Source: JAXDLH01 sp034666705 | GTDB taxonomy: Bacteria > Chloroflexota > UBA6077 > SHYK01 | Reading direction: 5' to 3' | NCBI GenBank assembly: GCA_034666705.1 | Contig: JAXDLH010000462.1 | Span: forward strand, 1 to 7,756 | DNA: 7,756 nt | Made by a program: the position numbers and the translations under genes | Shown here: piece after piece, positions 1 to 6,288 of the stretch | How positions within the stretch are numbered: position 1 is the first letter of the stretch | How the letters are laid out: each line of letters opens with the position of its first letter | The notes under the pieces: model-generated | What the model was told of the DNA's origin: nothing | The model's database searches: none | Seen by the model: the letters and a program-made list of their open reading frames with translations, nothing else

Positions 1-1730
1 GTCCACTCCTGCGCATTCCACGAGGTCACGCGCTGATAGGCGCTATCCCCGGTCATCCCATGAACGCGAGTGCCGGCCGCCGCCACGTCCGGGCTGTACT
101 CGAGCGGCAGATAGGCTACCTGGTCGAGAAGGAACTTCAACATGTCTGCGGCCATCGGGTCCCGATCCGACGCCTTGAGCGTGCTGAACAGGCGGTCATA
201 CATCTGATCGAACTGCGGATTGCTGTAGCCGCCGTTGTTCGAGCCCCGCCACTTGCTGGCCTCAGTGCTGATCTGGCTCTTAATGAACGACTGGAAGGTG
301 GCATAGGTGAGATCGTTGCTGGTCAGCACCACGCCGGGATTGCTGGCCCGCGCCTCGTTCTTCTGCGCGGTGCTGTAATCAGTCGGGATGATCGCGTTGG
401 TGGTCTGGAAGCCAGCCTGCTTCCAGGCATCCGAGATAGCGAGCAACTCGTCGACGTTCGTCTGGATGTCGCCGGTGGCCGACAACGTGATCGGCGCGAG
501 GAGGACCCCCTGGGCCTGATACTGGCCGTCCGCGCTGCGTGTCAATCCGGCACTCGCCAGCAGTTGGTGTGCCCCGGTGGCATCGAGTGCGAGGTTTGGC
601 AGGCTCTTCTGCTGTGCCAGCTTGTAAGCCGGATTGTTCCGCGCGAGGAGGATATCCTCAGACTCGGAGATTCCGCTCAGGATCGTGTCGACGATCGACT
701 GGCGGTCGATCAGCTTCGTGAGGCCCTGCCGAATCCGTGAATCGCCCGCCCACCAGGCGCTCGGATCGCGGAACTGCCACTTGCCCATCCGTAGCTTGTT
801 CGGGCTGATGATCACGGTACCCTTGCCCTGGGATTCCCACAGGGTCCTCAGCGTGTGCGCCTCGGACGGCTTCATCGACCCCACCGGGCTCGCGTCGACG
901 TCATCCGAGGTGAGCGCGACGATCAGGGCCTGGGTGTTGCCAACGTACTTGATGAGGACCTCGTCGATCTTTGGCCGCCCGAGGAAGTAGCCGTCGTTGG
1001 CTACCAGGTCCATGTGCGTGCCGCGAACCCATTCCTTCATCTTGTACGGGCCCACGCCGATCCAGTTGTCCGTGAAAAGGTTGCTGTTGCCAAACGCCTG
1101 CTTGTCGCCCGCGGCGTACAGGGCGCCCATCGTGTGATTGGGCAGCGGCACGAGGTTGTCCAGTCCTAGGTTGGTTGCGTTGATGAAGGAGTTCTTCCAG
1201 CGCATGACCACCGTGCTGGGATCCGGAGCCGTGACGTCCGCGATCTGGGTCAAGACGGCCGTTGCCACCGGGAACAGGGCGGGGTCGTTCCCGACCTTGA
1301 ACCCGAGCACGAAGTCCTCGGCCGAAAGCGGCGTGCCATCGTGCCACTGGATCCCGGGGCGAAGCTTCCAGGTAAGCTCCATGGTTCCGTCTGGCGCGAC
1401 TTTCCAATCGCCGCTCTCGATGCTCGGGATGCGCTCGGCGATGCGGGCCTGCAGGTTGCCCTGATCGTCGAAGACCGTAAGTCCGGCATGGAGCAGGTAC
1501 ACTGGCTCCTGACCACCGGCCGCGCCGCCCCCATAGGCGATGCCGCCGTCGCCGGGCTCGGCGTCGACGGTGATCGCCAGTTTCAGCAGTCTTGATCCCG
1601 ACGAGGTGCCCTGGCTCTGCCCCTGGCCCTGGGTAGTACCGGCGCGCTGCCCCTCCGGGGCGCATGCGGCCAGCAGCACCGCGACGCTCATCGCGACAGT
1701 GAAAATCCAACCGAGTTGTCTGCGCCTCAT
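1..1730 (-). CDS. Family 5 extracellular solute-binding lipoprotein (SBP B), 3' end cut by window
   Basis: Binding component of a peptide/opine/nickel-type ABC importer, expected to be a lipoprotein on the outer face of the cytoplasmic membrane. The frame is open from an ATG at 1730 to the window edge (576 codons, no stop). The start is supported by AAGAGGAG at 1740-1747, nine bases upstream. The N-terminus has a basic MRRR, a hydrophobic core and a lipobox LAAC (Cys23), followed by a Gly/Gln/Ser linker. The family 5 signature RPGIQWHDGTPLSAEDF lies near residues 120-140, VGPYKMKEW and DGYFLGRP follow near the middle, and a HQLLASAGL motif lies in the second half. The visible end (TSWNAQEW) aligns with the last residues of the other binding protein (TGWNAFTWDKQ), so only a few codons should be missing. 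It is a full-length paralogue of that protein. The family assignment is firm; the ligand is unknown. Confidence 0.93.
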   Translation of the reverse strand, partial: MRRRQLGWIFTVAMSVAVLLAACAPEGQRAGTTQGQGQSQGTSSGSRLLKLAITVDAEPGDGGIAYGGGAAGGQEPVYLLHAGLTVFDDQGNLQARIAERIPSIESGDWKVAPDGTMELTWKLRPGIQWHDGTPLSAEDFVLGFKVGNDPALFPVATAVLTQIADVTAPDPSTVVMRWKNSFINATNLGLDNLVPLPNHTMGALYAAGDKQAFGNSNLFTDNWIGVGPYKMKEWVRGTHMDLVANDGYFLGRPKIDEVLIKYVGNTQALIVALTSDDVDASPVGSMKPSEAHTLRTLWESQGKGTVIISPNKLRMGKWQFRDPSAWWAGDSRIRQGLTKLIDRQSIVDTILSGISESEDILLARNNPAYKLAQQKSLPNLALDATGAHQLLASAGLTRSADGQYQAQGVLLAPITLSATGDIQTNVDELLAISDAWKQAGFQTTNAIIPTDYSTAQKNEARASNPGVVLTSNDLTYATFQSFIKSQISTEASKWRGSNNGGYSNPQFDQMYDRLFSTLKASDRDPMAADMLKFLLDQVAYLPLEYSPDVAAAGTRVHGMTGDSAYQRVTSWNAQEW

Positions 1731-1799
1731 TGGTGACGTCTCCTCTTGCGCGTCCTGGCTATTGCTGCGCACGCCTGGCACGTGGTAGCAGCTCAAATT

Positions 1800-1829
1800 C
1801 CTATATGGGTGGGCAAACAACCCCGCCAA
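1800..1829 (-). promoter_or_regulatory. Weak promoter candidate upstream of SBP B
   Basis: On the minus strand TTGGCG (1824-1829) and TATAGG (1800-1805) are separated by 18 bases. Each matches four of six bases of the sigma-70 consensus. They lie in the 135-base gap between amidohydrolase B and SBP B, about 70 bases before the ATG, in a locally AT-richer patch. SBP B could equally be transcribed by readthrough from the genes upstream. Confidence 0.25.
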
Positions 1830-1865
1830 GCCCACGATGTCTCCAGACCGGCCGTTGCAACGACG

Positions 1866-3032
1866 TTATGCTGGCACCTTGGCCGCAAGCCGTGGGCAGA
1901 ACGCGAGCGCGTTCGCGCCGAGCATCTTGATCTTGGCGCTCTCAGACATGTTGCGCTCGGCAATGAGCGGCACACCGTCGGGCCAGCAAGTGCCGCCGTG
2001 CGGGTAGTCAGTGCTGAAGAGCAGCACGTTCTCGCCGAGCTGTTCGACCGTCTGCGCGACGAGCTTCTCGTCCGATTCGGCGGAACAGAAGAGCTGACCG
2101 TCGGCGACGATCTGCGACGGCTCGCGCTTCAGGTAGGGCGTGGTCCGCGATCCTGGGTGGTAGCTGTCATCCAGCATCTCGATGAGCCATGGCAGCCAGC
2201 CGCAGCCACTCTCGAAGATACCGATGCGCAGCTTCGGGAATAGATCGAAGACGCCCCCGCCGATCAGCGCGCTCACCGCGTACTGACCGCCCCAGCCGTG
2301 ATAGATCGGGTTCGGGGCCTCGACCCACGGCGTGTAGGGCGGGCGGTTGGCGCCGCCGTGAATCCAGATTGGCATATCGAGCTCCTGGGATGCAGCGAAC
2401 AGCGGGTGCAGCACGGGATTGTCGAGCATCGTGCCATCTGGCAGGGCGCGCGGGAGGAACATGCCCACGAAGTGGTCGTCGTGCTTGGTCCAGTGCTCCA
2501 GCATTCGGATCGTCTCTGGTACGTCCCGCACATTCGAGTCGCCCAACCAGCGGAGCCGGCCCTCGGACTCAGCACAGTAGCTGCTCATGAAGCGGTGGTA
2601 CGCCCAGTGCAGCGCGCTCTCGAAGCCGACGTCGTTCAGCTTGCAGAAGCCATCGGACTGGCTCGGGAACATCACGCTGGTGTCGATCCCCGCCGTGTCC
2701 ATGTCGCGGAGCCGAATCGTCGGGTCCCAGTTGCAGGCGGGGTCAATGTCCCGGCCCACGTTGCTGATCGCCCGGTTCTGCGCGCCGTGCCCGTTGGTCG
2801 GCTCCCCGAACGGCTCGTAGACCCCGTACGGATGATTGGGCAGACGAGGCCACAACACGTCGCCGAGCCCGACGTCGCCGGCGCGCTGTTGGCGAGCCTT
2901 CACCGCCCGGCTGAGCTGGTCGTACTTCTCGCGGTACTGCGCGTCGATATTGTCGCGGTAGGTCTTGTCGAGGTCCCAATACTCGCGCAGATGGCTGTCC
3001 ATGTCGATAACGGGATGTCCGTTATAGCTCAT
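1866..3032 (-). CDS. Amidohydrolase-2 family metalloenzyme (amidohydrolase B)
   Basis: A 388-residue cytoplasmic TIM-barrel enzyme of the amidohydrolase-2 family, which includes ACMSD, LigW and gamma-resorcylate decarboxylase. The ATG at 3032 is preceded by AAGGGAG about seven bases upstream, and the gene ends with TAA. Visible active-site elements are IDMDSH at the first strand (Asp12, His14; DxH rather than the classical HxH), His225 in PIWIHGG, Glu274 in FESGCGWLPW, and Asp342 in STDYPH. No signal peptide or membrane segment is seen. Length is usual for the long 'DxDxH' subgroup. It follows amidohydrolase A after 125 bases that hold a palindrome, and a solute-binding protein gene comes next. 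It is clearly homologous to amidohydrolase A, but most of the sequence differs, so the pair is not a recent duplication. The reaction could be hydrolysis or non-oxidative decarboxylation; the sequence alone does not decide. Confidence 0.92.
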   Translation of the reverse strand: MSYNGHPVIDMDSHLREYWDLDKTYRDNIDAQYREKYDQLSRAVKARQQRAGDVGLGDVLWPRLPNHPYGVYEPFGEPTNGHGAQNRAISNVGRDIDPACNWDPTIRLRDMDTAGIDTSVMFPSQSDGFCKLNDVGFESALHWAYHRFMSSYCAESEGRLRWLGDSNVRDVPETIRMLEHWTKHDDHFVGMFLPRALPDGTMLDNPVLHPLFAASQELDMPIWIHGGANRPPYTPWVEAPNPIYHGWGGQYAVSALIGGGVFDLFPKLRIGIFESGCGWLPWLIEMLDDSYHPGSRTTPYLKREPSQIVADGQLFCSAESDEKLVAQTVEQLGENVLLFSTDYPHGGTCWPDGVPLIAERNMSESAKIKMLGANALAFCPRLAAKVPA

Positions 3033-3078
3033 TGTCTGCTCCCTTCATCTATTGGGATCGCAAGTGCCCGACCCTGTT

Positions 3079-3156
3079 GTCATCCGGAGCGGAGCGAAGC
3101 GAAGGATCGATAGCTCAACGTGGGGATCACAGATCCTTCGCTTCGCTCCGGATGAC
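3079..3156. repeat. 78-base imperfect palindrome (REP/MITE-like) between the amidohydrolase genes
   Basis: The right arm (3132-3156, 25 bases) is the exact reverse complement of the left arm (3079-3108, 30 bases), except that the left arm carries one extra GGAGC, so it reads GGAGC-GGAGC-GAAGC. The loop is 3109-3131. The element begins one base after the stop codon of amidohydrolase A and ends 46 bases before the start of amidohydrolase B. There is no T-run after the stem on the minus strand, so a classical intrinsic terminator is unlikely. The core word resembles dispersed intergenic palindromes that I associate with Chloroflexota genomes. It may stabilise the upstream message end or reduce readthrough into amidohydrolase B. 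The palindrome is certain; its membership of a repeat family is inferred. Confidence 0.85.
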
Positions 3157-3157
3157 G

Positions 3158-4321
3158 TCAGGGGGTTATGCCCAGGAACTCGAGCACGTTGGTGGATTCC
3201 ATCTTGCGCCGCTCCTCGGCCGGCACGCCGGTCATCTGCTGGTCGAGCGCCTGCCGGCTGTTCGGCCAGAACGTGACCACGTGCGGGAAGTCGCTGCCCC
3301 AGATCACGTGGTCGACGCCGATCTCATGGCGCAGCTTGATGCCGATCGGATCGTCGTAGAAGCCCCAGTAGCCGTGCTCTTTGATGTACTCGCTCGGCCT
3401 GCGCTCGAGGTGCGGGATGCCGAAGTGGCGCTCTGCCCAGATGTGGTTCTTGTCGTATTCGGTGTCGAGCTGTTCGCAGAAAAACGGCAGCCAGCCGACG
3501 TTGTTCTCGGCCCAATAGATCTTCAGCTTCGGGAACCGGTCGAAGGTGCCGGCGAACAGAAGCTGGCACGCGGTGAGTGAGCCACAGCGGGACGCGTTCG
3601 CGTGGCGATAAACCCGGTCCATGAAGTCGTCCGGTGGCCGCTCGAAATCCGGCTCCTTTTCGTACTTGAAGAGCGGGCCCCGGCCGGTGCGGGAGATCGT
3701 CGTGTGGATACACACCGGCATCTCCATATCGAGAGCGGCCGCCCAGAAACGGTCGTCCTCCGGTACCGGATATGGCTGCCCGGATGGCATGTCGTGCACC
3801 GAAACGGCCCGCATGCCAATCTCCTTACAGTGCTCCATCTCGGCGATCTTGAGGTCGATGTCCTTCGAAGGCAGCATCCCCACGCCCCAGAGGCGATCAG
3901 GCGCATGCGAGCAATAATCTTGGCCGAGGTAGTCGTTGTACGCGCGGAGCATGGAGAGGTAGGCGTTGCGATCTGGCACGCCCAGGCCGTGCGTTGCCGA
4001 GGTGCCAGGGAAGATCAGCTCGGCCTCCACGCCATCCTGGTCCTGTTCCAGCAGCCGCTGCTCTGGGCCGCCGGCCCCGATCGCGGTGCCGAAATCAAAG
4101 GCAATCATTGGGTCGAACGTCTCCGGCGTGTGCCCGGCGTAGCTGCCGGTCGCACCCCAGTACTGATCTCCCCCAGCGCTCACGATTGCCTCGCCCCCGG
4201 TTGGCCGCTTCACCCGTTTTGGGGCAAGGTCGCGATACTGTGCCGGGACCCGATGGGTCCACGCGTCGGCGGGAACCTGCAGGTGGCTATCCCCGGAGAC
4301 GAGACGATAGTTGCGGGTCAT
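3158..4321 (-). CDS. Amidohydrolase-2 family metalloenzyme (amidohydrolase A)
   Basis: A 387-residue cytoplasmic amidohydrolase-2 (ACMSD/LigW-like) enzyme. The ATG at 4321 has a strong ribosome-binding site, AGGGAGG at 4331-4337, nine bases upstream; the stop is TGA. Active-site elements are VSGDSHLQVP (Asp11, His13 in place of HxH), His206 in MPVCIHTT, Glu272 in WAENNVGWLPF, Asp344 in WGSDFPH, and the C-terminal NVLEFLGI helix typical of the family. No signal peptide is present, so the substrate must be imported or made inside the cell. It starts 77 bases after the end of SBP A, which suggests co-transcription, and a palindrome begins immediately after its stop. Aromatic or heterocyclic acid decarboxylase and amide hydrolase are both possible. 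The family is certain, the substrate unknown. Confidence 0.93.
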   Translation of the reverse strand: MTRNYRLVSGDSHLQVPADAWTHRVPAQYRDLAPKRVKRPTGGEAIVSAGGDQYWGATGSYAGHTPETFDPMIAFDFGTAIGAGGPEQRLLEQDQDGVEAELIFPGTSATHGLGVPDRNAYLSMLRAYNDYLGQDYCSHAPDRLWGVGMLPSKDIDLKIAEMEHCKEIGMRAVSVHDMPSGQPYPVPEDDRFWAAALDMEMPVCIHTTISRTGRGPLFKYEKEPDFERPPDDFMDRVYRHANASRCGSLTACQLLFAGTFDRFPKLKIYWAENNVGWLPFFCEQLDTEYDKNHIWAERHFGIPHLERRPSEYIKEHGYWGFYDDPIGIKLRHEIGVDHVIWGSDFPHVVTFWPNSRQALDQQMTGVPAEERRKMESTNVLEFLGITP

Positions 4322-4373
4322 ACGCGAGTTCCTCCCTGATAGTCCGGTGTCGATGCTCAGAGTACTCGAAGTG

Positions 4374-4394
4374 CGCCGCCCTGTGGGCGCGGCG
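4374..4394 (-). other. GC-rich hairpin just after SBP A stop
   Basis: On the minus strand CGCCGCGCCC-ACA-GGGCGGCG can fold into two four-pair stems separated by a GC bulge, four bases after the TAA of SBP A. No T-run follows, so it is a weak terminator candidate. It could instead be a processing or stability element that makes the binding-protein part of a shared message more abundant than the enzyme part. Confidence 0.25.
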
Positions 4395-4398
4395 GGCG

Positions 4399-6114
4399 TT
4401 ACTGCTTGTCCCAGGTGAATGCGTTCCAGCCGGTGTGCTCGGCGGAGATGTCGCCCTTGACGCTCTTGAGCGCGACCAGCGGCCGCGGCTCCCAGAAGAG
4501 CGGCATCATGCCGACCTCGCCCATCACGATCTGCACCTGCTCGCGCTGGAGCGGAACGCGCGCCTTGAGATCGATCGTCGTTGCAAGCTGGTCGAGCAGT
4601 TGGTCGGCGCGTTGGTTGGCGTAGCCAGCCCGGTTGCGTCCGCTCCAGCGGTTCGCCGGCGAGGCCACCTGCCGCGAGTCATAGCGGTCCAACAGATCCG
4701 GGATGTTCACACCGGTGATCAGCGGTCCAGGGTGCTGCGACTGGAACTCGCGATCCTCGGCCCGCGCCGGCGGAATCGCGGTGATCTGCCCATTAACGCC
4801 AATCGCCTTCCAGGCGTCGGCGACGATGGCCGTGATCTTATCGCTGGTCTGGGGGTTCGTCCACATCTCCATGGAGAAGCGCTCCCCACTCGGGCTATGG
4901 ACGAGAACCCCGTCGGCGCCCGGCTGCCAGCCGGCCTGAGCGAGCAGTTGGCGAGCTCGCGCCGGGTCATACGGGAATTGCGGGATGGCTGACTCGACGT
5001 CCTTACGCGCAGGATCGAGGGGGCTGAACCAGCTATCCGCTGGGGGTGCGAGGCCGCCGGTCATCGCCTGCGAGAGCACCTGCCGGTCGATGGCCTGGTA
5101 GAGCGCCTGCCGTACGGCGAGCACCGGCAGCCCATTGACCGGCTTTGCTGCTTCCGGGCGGAACTGCAGCTCCATGTAGTCGATCCGAGGCAGCGGGTCG
5201 AGGCGGACGACGTTGCCCGTGCCCTCCCATTGCTGCTTCAGATTCAAGGCGGTCTCGATCTCGATGCTTGGCGGAATGACCAACTCGATCGAGCCGGCGA
5301 GCAGGTTCGCCACCATTGCGTTCGGGTCGCCGATAAAGCGCACGATGACCCGGTCGAGCAGTGGCCGACCCAGGAAGTAGTCCTCGTTGCGCACCATCTC
5401 CATTTGCGAGCCCGGCACCCAGTTGGTCAGCCTGTACGGACCCAGGCCAACCCAATCGCTCGTGAATCGGGTGCTCTGGATGAAGCTATTCTTGTCGGTG
5501 CGGTATAGCTCCTCCATGAGGTGGCGCGGCATCGGGGTGAGCCCCAGCCCCTCGAGTGCCCGAATGTCCACACGGGACCAGTGGACGATGAGCGTGAGCG
5601 GGTCAGGCGCGGTGGCGGACTCCATGGCGTTGGTCTGTGCCCGGTACGAATGGGCAAGATCCGGGTCCTTGTGCAGCATCAACGAGAAGAGGAGATCATC
5701 GCTCGTGAACGGCGTGCCGTCTTGCCACTTCACGCCTGGATGGAGCTTCCACGTCATATCCATCGTGCCGTCCTGGTTGATCTTCCAGGTCCCGTTTTCC
5801 ACGGACGGCAGCTCCGTGGCGAGTTGTGGCCGCGCCGTCTCCTGCGGGTCGAGCACGGTGAGGTGATTGTGAATCAAATCCGCTTCCTCACTCGCGCCGC
5901 CCCGCACGCCGCCCTGGCCGGTAAAGCCCTCGACGGTGGCTGGCTCGCGCAGCACGCCGATGCTGAGCACCTTCGGCCCTGCAGGCTGCGATTGGCCCGT
6001 GGCCGCCTGGGGAGAATTTCCGGATTGCTGCGGCGTCGCGGGAGAGGAGCATGCACTGGCGCAGGCCAGCGTCACCCCAAGTACTACATTCAGGAGCCAT
6101 CTACGCGTCTTCAC
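4399..6114 (-). CDS. Family 5 extracellular solute-binding lipoprotein (SBP A)
   Basis: A complete binding protein of a peptide/oligopeptide-type ABC importer, 571 residues from a GTG start at 6114, the usual length for the family. I chose the GTG because AAGGGAGG lies four to five bases upstream and the protein then opens with a proper signal sequence: KTRR, a hydrophobic core, and a lipoprotein cysteine (Cys22 in ASAC, less likely Cys18 in TLAC), then a Ser/Pro/Gln linker to about residue 47. The signature HPGVKWQDGTPFTSDD is at about residues 125-140, LGPYRLTNWVPGSQ and EDYFLGRP near 224-250, and YDPARARQLLAQAGW near 382-396. It is colinear with SBP B over its whole length, at roughly one third identity by eye. 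It lies upstream of amidohydrolase A with a 77-base gap. A promoter-like pair and a palindrome precede it. No permease or ATPase gene is in the window. Confidence 0.95.
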   Translation of the reverse strand: MKTRRWLLNVVLGVTLACASACSSPATPQQSGNSPQAATGQSQPAGPKVLSIGVLREPATVEGFTGQGGVRGGASEEADLIHNHLTVLDPQETARPQLATELPSVENGTWKINQDGTMDMTWKLHPGVKWQDGTPFTSDDLLFSLMLHKDPDLAHSYRAQTNAMESATAPDPLTLIVHWSRVDIRALEGLGLTPMPRHLMEELYRTDKNSFIQSTRFTSDWVGLGPYRLTNWVPGSQMEMVRNEDYFLGRPLLDRVIVRFIGDPNAMVANLLAGSIELVIPPSIEIETALNLKQQWEGTGNVVRLDPLPRIDYMELQFRPEAAKPVNGLPVLAVRQALYQAIDRQVLSQAMTGGLAPPADSWFSPLDPARKDVESAIPQFPYDPARARQLLAQAGWQPGADGVLVHSPSGERFSMEMWTNPQTSDKITAIVADAWKAIGVNGQITAIPPARAEDREFQSQHPGPLITGVNIPDLLDRYDSRQVASPANRWSGRNRAGYANQRADQLLDQLATTIDLKARVPLQREQVQIVMGEVGMMPLFWEPRPLVALKSVKGDISAEHTGWNAFTWDKQ

Positions 6115-6118
6115 TGTC

Positions 6119-6126
6119 CCTCCCTT
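6119..6126 (-). promoter_or_regulatory. Ribosome-binding site that fixes the GTG start of SBP A
   Basis: AAGGGAGG on the minus strand sits four bases before the GTG at 6112-6114. It decides against a longer reading from a TTG at 6150, which would put charged and proline-rich residues ahead of the signal peptide and has no comparable site. Confidence 0.8.
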
Positions 6127-6133
6127 GCCCGGC

Positions 6134-6149
6134 TGCCGGATGACCGGCA
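6134..6149. promoter_or_regulatory. 16-base perfect palindrome in the SBP A leader
   Basis: TGCCGG-TCAT-CCGGCA is a perfect inverted repeat with a four-base centre, located between the promoter candidate and the ribosome-binding site of SBP A. Its position at about +4 to +20 from the expected transcript start would suit a repressor operator. As RNA it would form a six-pair hairpin eight bases before the ribosome-binding site. The palindrome is seen directly; the role is inferred. Confidence 0.45.
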
Positions 6150-6159
6150 AACGCTCGTC

Positions 6160-6188
6160 ATTCTGGCGGCTGGCGCCCGATCTGTCCA
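6160..6188 (-). promoter_or_regulatory. Sigma-70-like promoter candidate for SBP A
   Basis: On the minus strand TGGACA (6183-6188, five of six matches to TTGACA) is followed after exactly 17 bases by CAGAAT (6160-6165, four of six matches to TATAAT). The expected transcript start near 6153 gives a leader of about 40 bases with a palindrome and the ribosome-binding site. This is the best promoter match I found in the window and would serve the binding-protein/amidohydrolase cassette. Confidence 0.45.
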
Positions 6189-6288
6189 GCCTCCATGGGG
6201 GACAATGGCGTTCACACCGTTGGCATGACCCAGGCAGCCACCTTCTTCATGGCCAACCCGTGGCCGAGTGGGAGGCACAAGCGCGCCC

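Noticed and set aside
60..740. A 226-codon plus-strand open frame, and similar plus-strand frames near 2298-3113, 3602-4339, 3994-4992, 5521-6228 and 6485-7375.
   Set aside because: All lie opposite convincing minus-strand genes. Their translations show no recognisable domain and carry the Arg/Ala/Val-rich composition expected of antisense reading in high-GC DNA.
901..1710. A 269-codon minus-strand frame overlapping SBP B.
   Set aside because: It is the wrong frame of SBP B. The true frame has a lipoprotein signal, family 5 motifs and no stop through to position 1, whereas this one is Arg/Gly-rich with no domain.
1853..1862. CGTTGCAACG, a ten-base perfect palindrome just after the amidohydrolase B stop.
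   Set aside because: It is too short, with no usable hairpin loop, no T-run and no second copy noticed, so chance is the simplest explanation.
6115..6150. A longer SBP A starting at TTG 6150.
   Set aside because: The added residues (PVIRQPGKGG) would precede and spoil the signal peptide. The GTG at 6114 has a strong ribosome-binding site.
6251..6265. GGCCA-ACCCG-TGGCC inverted repeat downstream of the FecR gene stop as a terminator.
   Set aside because: It has only five pairs and no T-run on the minus strand.
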